The translations under genes and the position numbers were made by a program. Under the pieces are notes generated by a model, which had not been told where the DNA came from, did not search any database, and saw only the letters and a program-made list of their open reading frames with translations. This document shows, piece by piece, positions 21,446 through 29,609 of a stretch of DNA of 29,626 nt (positions are counted from its first letter, which is position 1; every line of letters begins with the position of its first letter). The DNA lies in NCBI GenBank assembly GCA_043782425.1, contig JAYWAM010000259.1:1-29626 (forward strand), written 5' to 3'. The stretch comes from JAYWAM01 sp043782425 (GTDB lineage: Bacteria > Pseudomonadota > Gammaproteobacteria > Burkholderiales > Usitatibacteraceae).

Positions 21446-23155
21446 ATGTCCACCTTAGCGCTACGCGTTACCGGGATGACTTGCGAGCACTGTGCCCGCT
21501 CAGTGGAAAAGGTGCTCTCTGGCGTAGCCGGTGTTAAGCGCTCCAACGTCTCGTACGCGGACGGCAAGGCGAGCGTCGAGGTTCAGGACAGCGTTGACAG
21601 CGCAGCACTGTTGGCCGCCATCAAGGCCAAGGGCTATGAGGCGCAGTTGCTCGACAGTGGGGACGGCGTGGTTGCACGCAACGCACAGCAAGGGCGCGCC
21701 TTCATCGGCGCTAGCGCTGGCTTGCCCGCTCCCAAGACGGCAGCCAGCGCATCAAAGCTACAGATAGCCATCATCGGATCGGGCGCAGCCGCGTTCGCTG
21801 CGGCGATTCGCGCAGCCGACGAAGGCGCCCAGGTCACCCTTATTGAGCGCGGCGTCACCGGCGGCACCTGCGTCAACGTCGGCTGTGTGCCGTCAAAAAT
21901 CATGATTCGCGCTGCGCACATCGCTCACTTACGTCAGGTGAGCCCTTTCGACGCGGGCATCCCCGCTGCGCGCGCGCTCAGCATCGAGCGCAAGGCCTTG
22001 CTTCACCAGCAGCAGGGGCGCGTGGACCAATTGCGCGCCGCCAAGTACGAGAGCATCGTCGAGACCAATCCGAATATCAGCCTGGTGAAGGGCAGCGCGA
22101 GCTTCGTCGATGCCCGCACTTTGCGTGTGCTGCGCAATAATGGTACGGAACAGAAAATCACCTTTGACCGCGCTTTTATCGCCACCGGCGCCAGCCCGAT
22201 GATCCCGCGCATCCATGGGCTGGCCGACACCCCCTATTGGACTTCTAACGAAGCTCTCGCCAGCGATACCATCCCGCCGCGCCTGAGCGTGATCGGCTCA
22301 TCGACCATCGCACTTGAGCTCGCCCAGGCTTATGCCCGCTTGGGAAGCCAGGTCACCATCCTGGCGCGCAACACGCTGCTGTTGCGTGAGGATGCCGAAA
22401 TAGGCGCGGCTATCACCGCAGCTTTTACGTCAGAAGGCATACGCGTGCTGGATCATACCCAAGCGCAAAGTGTGAGGTTCGAGAATGGTGAATTTGCACT
22501 CTCCACCAATCATGATGGCCAAGTGAAGAGTGAGAAGCTACTAATCGCTACCGGCCGCGCACCCAATACCCAGGCGCTTAACCTGCAAGCTGCGGGCGTG
22601 AATGTCGACGCGCACGGCGCCGTACTGGTGGACGAGCACCTGCGCAGCAGCGCGCCAAACATCTATGCCGGAGGCGATTGCACCAACCAGCCGCAGTTCG
22701 TCTATGTCGCAGCGGCTGCGGGTACGCGGGCGGCGATCAACATGCTGGGTGGCGCAACTACCCTTGATCTTAGCGCCATGCCGGCGGTGATTTTCACCGA
22801 TCCGCAGATTGCGACCGTGGGCCTCACCGAAGCTGAAGCGCATCTTGCCGGTATCGAGACCGACAGTCGTACGCTCACCCTTGACAACGTGCCACGCGCG
22901 CTCGCTAACTTCGACACCCGAGGCTTCATCAAGCTGGTGACGGAGGCCGACTCAGGCCGTATGATTGGCGCGCATATAGTCGCTGCCGAGGGCGGCGAAG
23001 TCGTCCAGAGCGCAGCACTCGCCATTCGCAATCGCATGACGGTGGCTGATCTCAGTCAACAACTGTTCCCCTACCTCACCATGGTTGAGGGATTAAAGCT
23101 CTGTGCTCAGACCTTCTTCAAGGACGTCAAGCAGCTATCGTGCTGCGCTGGTTAG
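21446..23155 (+). CDS. merA: Mercuric reductase
   Basis: Cytoplasmic FAD/NADPH enzyme reducing Hg(II) to volatile Hg(0). The 569 residues start with one HMA domain (GMTCEHC, C13 and C16), then a linker, the FAD-binding GSGAAAFAAAIRAADEGAQV, and the redox-active disulfide C142-VNVG-C147 in GGTCVNVGCVPSK. The NAD(P)-binding VIGSSTIALELAQAYARLGS and the dimer-interface FPYLTMVEGLKL, with the conserved Tyr, follow. The C-terminal vicinal pair C566-C567 delivers Hg(II) to the neighbouring active site. It starts 2 bases after merP. No merC, merD, merE or merB is present. Confidence 0.97.
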   Translation: MSTLALRVTGMTCEHCARSVEKVLSGVAGVKRSNVSYADGKASVEVQDSVDSAALLAAIKAKGYEAQLLDSGDGVVARNAQQGRAFIGASAGLPAPKTAASASKLQIAIIGSGAAAFAAAIRAADEGAQVTLIERGVTGGTCVNVGCVPSKIMIRAAHIAHLRQVSPFDAGIPAARALSIERKALLHQQQGRVDQLRAAKYESIVETNPNISLVKGSASFVDARTLRVLRNNGTEQKITFDRAFIATGASPMIPRIHGLADTPYWTSNEALASDTIPPRLSVIGSSTIALELAQAYARLGSQVTILARNTLLLREDAEIGAAITAAFTSEGIRVLDHTQAQSVRFENGEFALSTNHDGQVKSEKLLIATGRAPNTQALNLQAAGVNVDAHGAVLVDEHLRSSAPNIYAGGDCTNQPQFVYVAAAAGTRAAINMLGGATTLDLSAMPAVIFTDPQIATVGLTEAEAHLAGIETDSRTLTLDNVPRALANFDTRGFIKLVTEADSGRMIGAHIVAAEGGEVVQSAALAIRNRMTVADLSQQLFPYLTMVEGLKLCAQTFFKDVKQLSCCAG

Positions 23156-23185
23156 GAAAATAAGATACGCAGGACAAGATGCTAC

Positions 23186-23201
23186 GGCGGACAAGTCCGC
23201 C
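23186..23201. repeat. Short perfect palindrome after merA
   Basis: GGCGGAC-AA-GTCCGCC forms a 7-bp hairpin 30 bases after the merA stop, within CTACGG...CCTACAC. It lacks a T-tract. It resembles common intergenic palindromes and could act as a weak terminator or mRNA stabiliser for merTPA. Confidence 0.5.
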
Positions 23202-23225
23202 CTACACCCGAGCTTTTGGCTTCAG

Positions 23226-23313
23226 TGTGTAGCATAGCTTCCACATCAGTTTGAATCGCACCCGTTGGCGCTGCAAACCACGCCAGCATGATGGGCTTGG
23301 GTTATGCTACACA
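23226..23313. repeat. 88-bp element bounded by 11-bp inverted repeats, carrying the dispersed core
   Basis: TGTGTAGCATA (23226-23236) and TATGCTACACA (23303-23313) are exact reverse complements. Between them lies a copy of the CACATCAGTTTGAATCGCACCCG core (about 23239-23264), the sequence also found at 7-33 and 3172-3198. The size and termini suggest a miniature non-autonomous element just upstream of fumC. Confidence 0.6.
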
Positions 23314-23333
23314 ATCCAAACCCGGATGCCATC

Positions 23334-24749
23334 ATGACCACCCGTAGCGAACGCGATAGTTTCGGCCCCATTGATGTTCCTGCCGCGCGCCTGTGGGGCG
23401 CGCAGACGCAGCGTTCCTTGCATTTTTTTGCGATTTCTGCGGAAAAATTTCCGACACAATTCATACAGGCTCTTGCCCTGGTCAAACGTGCGGCTGCAAC
23501 AGTGAATCGCGATCTGGGGTTGCTGCAAAACGCCAAGGCCGAAGCCATCATCAGCGCGGCGGACGAAGTTATCGCAGGCAAGCACGCCAACGAGTTCCCG
23601 TTGTCTGTGTGGCAAACCGGTTCCGGCACGCAGACCAATATGAACATGAATGAGGTGCTGGCTAATCGCGCCAGTGAGCTGATCGGCGGTGCGCGCGGCG
23701 CGGGCAGGGTGGTGCACCCCAACGATGAGGTAAATTGCGGCCAGTCCTCCAATGATGTATTCCCCACCGCCATGCACGTTGCGGCGCTGCAAGTCATCAG
23801 CAAAGACCTGCTCCCCGCCTTGAGTGCGCTCGCAGAAACGTTGCAATGCAAGAGCGATGCATTTCGTGACATCGTAAAAATTGGCCGTACGCACTTGCAG
23901 GACGCCACGCCCCTCACGCTGGGACAGGAGTTTTCGGGATATGTGGCGCAGCTTGCTCATGGCATTACTCATATTGGCGCAGCATTGCCGCATGTGAGCG
24001 AGCTGGCGCTGGGTGGAACGGCGGTCGGTACCGGTCTCAATTCTCATCCTGAATTCGGGCAGCGTGTGGCGGCGGAATTGTCGCACCTCACCGGGCTGGC
24101 GTTTGTCTCGGCGCCCAACAAGTTCGAAGCGCTGGCGGCGCACGACGCGCTGGTTCACGCGCATGGGGCATTGAAAAGCGTCGCCGCAGCGCTGATGAAA
24201 ATCGCCAACGATGTGCGCTGGCTGGCTAGCGGCCCGCGTTGCGGCATTGGCGAAATCGGCATTCCCGAAAACGAGCCGGGAAGCTCCATCATGCCGGGCA
24301 AGGTTAATCCGACGCAGTGCGAGGCGCTGACCATGATCTGCGCGCAGGTTTTCGGCAACGATGTGGCGATAAACTTCGGCGGCGCGTCGGGCAATTTCGA
24401 GCTGAATGTTTTCAAGCCGCTCATCATCCACAATTTCCTGCAAAGCGTTCGCCTGCTGGCCGACGGGGTTAATAGCTTCAATACGCATTGCGCGCAGGGT
24501 ATCGAGGCTAAGCGCGAGCGTATTGCCAGCCTGCTCAATGCATCGCTCATGCTGGTTACGGCGCTCAATCCTCACATAGGCTACGATAAGGCGGCGGCGA
24601 TCGCCAGGAAAGCCCATCAGGAGGGGACCACACTCAAATCCGCTGCCTTGGCTCTGGGCTATCTGAGCGAAGCGCAATTTGACGCCTGGGTCAAACCTGA
24701 AAATATGACGGGCTTAACGGGCTTAAGGGGCGAAACCAATGATTCCTGA
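23334..24749 (+). CDS. fumC: Fumarate hydratase class II
   Basis: TCA-cycle enzyme interconverting fumarate and malate, iron-independent. The 471-residue product has typical length. WQTGSGTQTNMNMNEVLANR, the catalytic-site SSNDVFPTAMH, TRTHLQ-type GRTHLQDATPLTLGQE and the superfamily signature GSSIMPGKVNPTQ are all intact. The ATG at 23334 matches family starts (MTTRSERDSFGPIDVPA); an ATG at 23304 would add ten residues and lies in the repeat. The end overlaps the next gene, an SDR, by 11 bases, so the two are co-transcribed. Confidence 0.96.
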   Translation: MTTRSERDSFGPIDVPAARLWGAQTQRSLHFFAISAEKFPTQFIQALALVKRAAATVNRDLGLLQNAKAEAIISAADEVIAGKHANEFPLSVWQTGSGTQTNMNMNEVLANRASELIGGARGAGRVVHPNDEVNCGQSSNDVFPTAMHVAALQVISKDLLPALSALAETLQCKSDAFRDIVKIGRTHLQDATPLTLGQEFSGYVAQLAHGITHIGAALPHVSELALGGTAVGTGLNSHPEFGQRVAAELSHLTGLAFVSAPNKFEALAAHDALVHAHGALKSVAAALMKIANDVRWLASGPRCGIGEIGIPENEPGSSIMPGKVNPTQCEALTMICAQVFGNDVAINFGGASGNFELNVFKPLIIHNFLQSVRLLADGVNSFNTHCAQGIEAKRERIASLLNASLMLVTALNPHIGYDKAAAIARKAHQEGTTLKSAALALGYLSEAQFDAWVKPENMTGLTGLRGETNDS

Positions 24750-25518
24750 CACGACACTATTCGATCTACACGGAAAAATCGCTTTGGTCACCGGCGCAAG
24801 CCGTGGCATAGGCGAATCCGTCGCCAAGACTCTTGCGGCCTATGGCGCGCATGTCATTGTCTCGAGCCGCAAGCTTGAGGCGTGCAATGCTGTGGTCGAG
24901 GCGATCCGCACCGACGGCGGGAGCGCAGAGGCGCGCGCCTGCCACATCGGCGATATGGAGCAGATTGCGACGCTCTGGGCGCTTATTGAGGCCGAGCACG
25001 GCAGGCTCGATATTCTGGTCAACAACGCGGCCACCAATCCGCATTTCGGCGCTATCTATGAGACCGATCTGGGGGCGTTTCAGAAGACCGTTGACGTGAA
25101 TATCCGCGGCTATTTTTACATGTGCTCGCTGGGTACAAAGCTGATGATCAAGAACGGCGGCGGCAGCATTATCAACGTGGCATCGGTCAACGCTGTGATT
25201 CCCGGCGCAATGCAAGGCATTTACTCGATCACCAAAGCTGCAGTGGTGTCTATGACCCAGGCGTTCGCCAAGGAGTGCGCGTCGCTTGGCGTGCGCGTCA
25301 ACGCATTGCTGCCGGGTGCAACCGACACCAAATTCGCTGCAGCGGTTATTCATAACGCCGACGGTTCGCTAAACCAGCAGACGATGGCGCGCATCCCCAT
25401 GCAACGCGCTGCGCTGCCGGATGAGATGTCAGGTGCGGCGCTGTACCTTGCTTCGAGCGCGTCAAGCTATACGACAGGCGCCTGCCTGGTGGTCGATGGC
25501 GGGTATCTTTTGTCATAG
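24739..25518 (+). CDS. SDR-family oxidoreductase
   Basis: A 259-residue classical short-chain dehydrogenase/reductase with a single Rossmann domain. The coenzyme loop is TGASRGIG (18-25), the structural motif is NNAA (in LDILVNNAATNP), and the catalytic Ser-Tyr-Lys set is in NVASVNAV and GIYSITKAA. The C-terminal VDGGYLLS is typical. Arg44 in SSRKLEA after beta-strand 2 hints at NADP(H). It overlaps fumC and lies ahead of an acyl-CoA catabolic set, so a 3-hydroxyacyl-CoA or ketone substrate is plausible but unproven. Confidence 0.92.
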   Translation: MIPDTTLFDLHGKIALVTGASRGIGESVAKTLAAYGAHVIVSSRKLEACNAVVEAIRTDGGSAEARACHIGDMEQIATLWALIEAEHGRLDILVNNAATNPHFGAIYETDLGAFQKTVDVNIRGYFYMCSLGTKLMIKNGGGSIINVASVNAVIPGAMQGIYSITKAAVVSMTQAFAKECASLGVRVNALLPGATDTKFAAAVIHNADGSLNQQTMARIPMQRAALPDEMSGAALYLASSASSYTTGACLVVDGGYLLS

Positions 25519-25537
25519 TAAACAAGCGGGAAAACTC

Positions 25538-25577
25538 TGTAAAAATACTCTTTACAAACACCTGAATGGGTTAAAAT
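25538..25577 (+). promoter_or_regulatory. Possible autoregulated promoter of the addiction module
   Basis: TGTAAA (25538-25543) and TTTACA (25551-25556) form an inverted repeat. The right arm could serve as a -35 (TTTACA), followed by TAAAAT (25572-25577) after a short 15-base spacer. This is a weak prediction. Confidence 0.35.
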
Positions 25578-25583
25578 AAAACC

Positions 25584-25805
25584 ATGAATTCAACACTGCT
25601 TAGCGAAGCAAGCAAACTGAGCGTTCCCGAGCGAATTGACCTCGTGGAAGCAATTTGGGACACGATGGCTTCGGACCTCGATGCGCTGCCACTCTCAGAA
25701 GAACATCGATTAGAGCTAGATCGCCGCTTGGCTGATTTGGAGACTAATCCTGAGGCTGGGAGCCAATGGGCGGAAGTTCGTGCAAGGCTTGAGCGTATTC
25801 GGTGA
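25584..25805 (+). CDS. Addiction-module antitoxin (PF09720-type)
   Basis: A 73-residue acidic protein of the 'putative addiction module component' family, which pairs with RelE/ParE toxins. MNSTLLSEASKLSVPERIDL, followed by VEAIWDTM and LDRRLADLETNPEAGSQWAE, is the family pattern. It is complete. A 4-base overlap (GTGA) joins it to the toxin frame at 25802, which is truncated, so the antitoxin now has no intact local partner. AT-rich DNA upstream fits its own promoter. Confidence 0.85.
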   Translation: MNSTLLSEASKLSVPERIDLVEAIWDTMASDLDALPLSEEHRLELDRRLADLETNPEAGSQWAEVRARLERIR

Positions 25806-25930
25806 GCCGTTCCATCATCGTTCGACCGCTGGCCGAACAAGATTTACTAGAAGCCCAAATTTGGTATGAAGAAAAGCGCATAGGCCTGGCGCTTGAGGGG
25901 ATGTACTATGGACTTCGAGTACTCAGTTAA
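25802..25930 (+). pseudogene. ParE/RelE-type toxin, 3'-truncated
   Basis: The frame starts at a GTG overlapping the antitoxin stop and reads SRSIIVRPLAEQDLLEAQIW, then YEEKRIGLALE, the first about one third of a ParE/RelE toxin. Similarity is lost near 25898 and the frame ends at TAA 25928. The lost 3' part is replaced by the acyl-CoA dehydrogenase gene, whose ATG (25908) lies inside the remnant's frame and whose ribosome binding site (GAGGGG) is in the toxin remnant or at the junction. Confidence 0.72.
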
Positions 25931-27137
25931 AACCCAGGAATTGGCGGTGCGCCTTGGCGCCTTCATGGAGCAGCACGTTTACCCGAACGAAAAGCGCTTT
26001 TACCAGGAAGTCGCAAAGGGTGATCATTGGGCGCCGCCACAACTGCTGGAAGACCTGAAACAAAAAGCCCAAGCCGCCGGACTGTGGAATCTGTTTCTTC
26101 CCGAGTCCGAACACGGCGCCGGGCTTAGCAATATCGAATACGCCCCGCTATGCGAAATCATGGGCCGCGTGCCGTGGGCGTCGGAGGTATTCAACTGCTC
26201 CGCGCCGGATAGCGGCAATATGGAAACGCTGGTGCGTTATGGCAGCCCAGAGCAAAAGCAGCAATGGCTGCAACCGTTGCTGCAAGGCAAAATCCGCTCG
26301 TGCTTTGCCATGACCGAACCGGGAGTCGCCTCCTCTGACGCCACCAATATCGAAAGCTCGATCATCCGCGACGGCGAGCACTACATTCTTAACGGACGCA
26401 AATGGTGGTCATCCGGCGCAATGGATACGCGTTGCGCATTTTTTATTTTCATGGGTAAGAGCGACCCGGGAAACCTTGATCGTCACAAGCGCCAGTCGAT
26501 GATTATTGCGCCGCGTGATACGCCGGGAGTGAAAATTTTGCGCCCACTGACGGTGTTCGGTTACGACGATTCGCCGCACGGTCACGCAGAAATTCTTTTC
26601 GAAAACGTGCGCGTGCCGGTCAACAACATGCTGCTGGGCGAGGGGCGCGGTTTCGAGATCGCCCAGGGCCGCCTCGGTCCGGGCCGCATCCACCACTGCA
26701 TGCGCACTATCGGGCTGGCGGAGCGCGCACTCGAGGATATGTGCAAACGCACCTTGTCGCGCGTCGCCTTTGGCAAACCGATTGCGCAGCAGACGGTAAC
26801 GCTGGAGCGCATCGCCGAGTCGCGCATCATGATCGATCAGGCGCGCCTGTTGGTGCTGCATGCCGCTTACCGGATGGACAAGGTGGGGAACAAGGTGGCG
26901 GCCAAGGACATCGCCATGATAAAGGTTGCCGCACCCACTATGGCGTGCCGCGTAATCGACTGGGCCATCCAGGCGCATGGCGCCGCTGGCTTGTCTGATG
27001 ATTTCACGCTGGCATACCACTATGCCCAAGTTCGCACCTTGCGTTTTGCAGACGGCCCGGACGAAGTGCACCGCAACCACATCGCCAAGCTCGAACTCGC
27101 GCGCCACAACAAAATCATCCCACAGGAGAAATCATGA
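25908..27137 (+). CDS. Acyl-CoA dehydrogenase family protein (ACAD10/11-like)
   Basis: A flavin-dependent dehydrogenase of 409 residues. CFAMTEPGVASSDATNIESS is the FAD/substrate loop, GRKWWSSGAMDTRC the flavin-contact segment, and GEGRGFEIAQGRLGPGRIHH the central helix. IQAHGAAGLSDDFTLAYHYA leads to FADGPDEVHRNHIAKLE near the end. Asp382 (DGPDEV) stands where canonical acyl-CoA dehydrogenases have the catalytic Glu of the EGTxE-type motif, as in the ACAD10/11 branch. The ATG at 25908 is preceded by GAGGGG. The stop overlaps the next start (ATGA), so the enzyme and the reductase are translationally coupled. Confidence 0.92.
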   Translation: MDFEYSVKTQELAVRLGAFMEQHVYPNEKRFYQEVAKGDHWAPPQLLEDLKQKAQAAGLWNLFLPESEHGAGLSNIEYAPLCEIMGRVPWASEVFNCSAPDSGNMETLVRYGSPEQKQQWLQPLLQGKIRSCFAMTEPGVASSDATNIESSIIRDGEHYILNGRKWWSSGAMDTRCAFFIFMGKSDPGNLDRHKRQSMIIAPRDTPGVKILRPLTVFGYDDSPHGHAEILFENVRVPVNNMLLGEGRGFEIAQGRLGPGRIHHCMRTIGLAERALEDMCKRTLSRVAFGKPIAQQTVTLERIAESRIMIDQARLLVLHAAYRMDKVGNKVAAKDIAMIKVAAPTMACRVIDWAIQAHGAAGLSDDFTLAYHYAQVRTLRFADGPDEVHRNHIAKLELARHNKIIPQEKS

Positions 27138-28141
27138 GCGCCATTATCAATCATCAAGTCAGGCTCGCTGCGCGCCCACAAGGTATGCCCAGGCGCGAGG
27201 ACTGGAGCTTCACCGAGGAAGCTGTCGGCCAAGTGGCGGAAGGCGAAGTGCTGGTCAAGGTGCAATACATTTCGCTCGACCCGGCCATGCGCGGCTGGAT
27301 GAACGACGCCAAATCCTATATCCGTCCTGTGGAAATAAACGAAGTGATGCGCGCTGGCGGCGTCGGCAAGGTTGTGGCGTCTAAGCATGCCGATTTTAAA
27401 CCGGGCGACAGCGTAACCGGCATGACCGGCGTGCAGGAATACGTGATTTGCAACGCCAAACAACTGAGCAAAGTCGACGCGAAAATTGCGCCGCTGCCGG
27501 TCTATCTTTCGCTGCTCGGCATGCCGGGCATGACCGCCTACTTTGGCTTGCTCGACATCGGCCAGCCGCAAGCGGGCGAAACGCTGGTGGTTTCCGGCGC
27601 GGCGGGCGCGGTCGGTAGTGTTGTTGGACAGATCGCCAAGATTAAAGGCTGCCGCGTAGTGGGCATTGCTGGCGGTGCAGAAAAGTGCCGCTACCTGGTT
27701 GAAGAGCTCGGCTTTGACGCCGCCATAGATTACAAGCGTGAGGACGTTAAAAAAGCCCTCAAGACGCATTGCCCCAAGGGCGTGGACATTTATTTCGACA
27801 ACGTCGGCGGTGACATTCTGGATACTGTTCTCGGCCAGATCGCACGCAAGGCGCGCATTGTTATCTGCGGCGCCATTTCGCAATACAACAACACCGCGCC
27901 GCCCAAAGGCCCGGCCAACTATCTGTCGCTGCTGGTGAATCGCGCGCGCATGGAAGGCATGGTGGTGTTCGATTATGCAGAGCGCTATACTGAAGCGGCG
28001 CGCGAGATGGCGCGCTGGATGGCGGCGGGCAAACTCAAATCGCGCGAAGATATCGTCAAGGGCTTGGAGACTTTTCCTGAAACACTGCTCATGCTTTTCA
28101 AAGGCGAAAATACCGGCAAGCTTATGATAGAAGTGACGTAA
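27134..28141 (+). CDS. NADP-dependent oxidoreductase, CurA/leukotriene B4 dehydrogenase-like (MDR)
   Basis: A zinc-free medium-chain reductase of 335 residues acting on alpha,beta-unsaturated carbonyls. MRGWMNDAKSYIRPVEINEV in the N-terminal domain, GMPGMTAYFGLLDIGQP, the Rossmann glycine motif GAAGAVGSVVGQ, and YFDNVGGDILDTVL with ICGAISQYNN are signatures of the CurA/PTGR branch. NADPH is the expected cofactor. It lies 4 bases into the acyl-CoA dehydrogenase stop and 19 bases ahead of the ligase, so the three genes form one unit. Confidence 0.93.
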   Translation: MSAIINHQVRLAARPQGMPRREDWSFTEEAVGQVAEGEVLVKVQYISLDPAMRGWMNDAKSYIRPVEINEVMRAGGVGKVVASKHADFKPGDSVTGMTGVQEYVICNAKQLSKVDAKIAPLPVYLSLLGMPGMTAYFGLLDIGQPQAGETLVVSGAAGAVGSVVGQIAKIKGCRVVGIAGGAEKCRYLVEELGFDAAIDYKREDVKKALKTHCPKGVDIYFDNVGGDILDTVLGQIARKARIVICGAISQYNNTAPPKGPANYLSLLVNRARMEGMVVFDYAERYTEAAREMARWMAAGKLKSREDIVKGLETFPETLLMLFKGENTGKLMIEVT

Positions 28142-28160
28142 GCATGATAGCGAGGGTCAA

Positions 28161-29591
28161 ATGCTTTTGACCAAAGAAATCGCCCGCAAGCCTTCTATGC
28201 CGGACCAATCATGGTCGTCCATCGAAGCCTACGGTAAATGGTTGTTTAATTTTTCCGATGTGTTGTTAACCGGCAAGGCGGGCGGTAAGATCATCTCTGC
28301 TAAGCGCCGCCAACGTCTTCAGCAAATGATCAGCTTCGCGCGCCAGCACTCGAAGTTTTATCGTAAAAAATACGCCCAGGTTCCGTTGGGAGAGTGTGCG
28401 CTGCATCTTCTGCCGCCGGTTACCAAGCCCGAGCTTATGCAGCACTTTGACGATTGGGTCACCGATCCTGCCATCACCCGTGCCGGAGCGGAAAGTTTTA
28501 TTGCCGATGAGTGGCGTATCGGTCGGCCTTTCCTCGGACGTTATGCACTATGGTCAAGCTCTGGCACCACCGGCACGCCCGGCATATTTGTACATGATGC
28601 CGATGCGCTGTCGGTTTACGACGCGCTTTCCGCCGCGCGCTTCAGAGGCGTAAATGCACAACGCTTCATTTCTGGCGTTCCGGCAGGGGCGAAGCTGGCG
28701 CTGATCGCGGCGCGCGGCCAGTTTGCCGGCGCGGCGACCTGGCAGCGCCTGCGCCAGACCTATCCGCAAATCGCCAGGACGACACGTGTGTTTTCGGTCA
28801 CCGCTCCGCTTGCAGAACTGGTGAATTCTCTTAACCGCTTTGATCCGGCCTACATCGCCTCTTATCCGACCGTGTTTCAAATACTGGCGCAGGAAAAGCA
28901 CGCCGGGCGACTGCAAGCAGCAGTGCAAGGGCTATGGAGTGGCGGAGAGTGGTTGCCGGAAGCGGCGCGAGCTGATATTGAACGTATATTCGGCTGCCCG
29001 GTAATCGATGAGTATGGCGCATCAGAATTCATGAATATCGCCTTCGAGTGCGCGCACAGAAAACTACATCTCAACTCCGACTGGGTATGGCTTGAGCCGG
29101 TGGACGAAAAGTATCGCCCGGTGCCCGCGGGAAAACCATCGGCGACCGTGTTGCTCACCAACCTTGCGAACCGCGTGCAGCCTTTCATCCGCTATGATTT
29201 GGGCGATAGCGTCACCCTGGGTGCAGGTGCTTGCCGCTGCGGCAGCGCGTTTCCGCTGCTGCATGTAGAGGGACGGCGTGACGAAATACTCACCATGAAG
29301 AATCCGCAGGGCAGGGCGGTTGCACTGCTTCCTCTCGCCCTTTCCACTGCGTTGGAAGAGCACGCGGGGGTGCATCACTTCCAGGTCATCCAGACGGCGC
29401 CAGCCACCCTGGCGGTACGCTTCGCTGCATCCGATCAGCCAAACGCCATGAAGATCAAGGTGCGCAAAGCATTGAAGGATTTTCTTGCGCACCAGGGACT
29501 GCCGAACACACGCATCCGCTTTGATGGTATCGAGCCGAAACCACATGGCGCGAGCGGAAAATTCCGCAGGGTGTGGAGTGCAAGGCCATAG
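28161..29591 (+). CDS. PaaK-like acyl/aryl-CoA ligase or adenylate-forming protein (COG1541)
   Basis: An adenylate-forming enzyme of 476 residues resembling phenylacetate-CoA ligase and related CoF-synthetase proteins. The phosphate loop is SSSGTTGTPG (132-141); the adenine-binding DEYGASEFMNIAFECA and the hinge-side RYDLGDSVTLGAG follow, then a C-terminal lid with GRRDEILTMKN and GASGKFRRV. A GACRCGS Cys pair follows the RYDLGD motif, as in many PaaK relatives. The N-terminal 60 residues lack a signal. GAGGG precedes the ATG at 28161. The real substrate acid is not evident; the neighbours suggest it supplies the acyl-CoA for the dehydrogenase. Confidence 0.88.
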   Translation: MLLTKEIARKPSMPDQSWSSIEAYGKWLFNFSDVLLTGKAGGKIISAKRRQRLQQMISFARQHSKFYRKKYAQVPLGECALHLLPPVTKPELMQHFDDWVTDPAITRAGAESFIADEWRIGRPFLGRYALWSSSGTTGTPGIFVHDADALSVYDALSAARFRGVNAQRFISGVPAGAKLALIAARGQFAGAATWQRLRQTYPQIARTTRVFSVTAPLAELVNSLNRFDPAYIASYPTVFQILAQEKHAGRLQAAVQGLWSGGEWLPEAARADIERIFGCPVIDEYGASEFMNIAFECAHRKLHLNSDWVWLEPVDEKYRPVPAGKPSATVLLTNLANRVQPFIRYDLGDSVTLGAGACRCGSAFPLLHVEGRRDEILTMKNPQGRAVALLPLALSTALEEHAGVHHFQVIQTAPATLAVRFAASDQPNAMKIKVRKALKDFLAHQGLPNTRIRFDGIEPKPHGASGKFRRVWSARP

Positions 29592-29609
29592 CACTGCTCA
29601 ATTGCCGGA

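Noticed and set aside
20254..23155. mer operon as a recognisable Tn21/Tn501-type transposon
   Set aside because: No transposase, resolvase, merD or 38-bp terminal inverted repeats are visible in the window; only short repeats lie to the right.
23307..24677. 456-residue open frame antisense to fumC
   Set aside because: Shadow of a strongly coding GC-rich gene; Arg/Gln/His-rich product with no family features.
26409..27107. 232-residue frame antisense to the acyl-CoA dehydrogenase
   Set aside because: Overlaps a well-supported gene and has no domain similarity that I can see.
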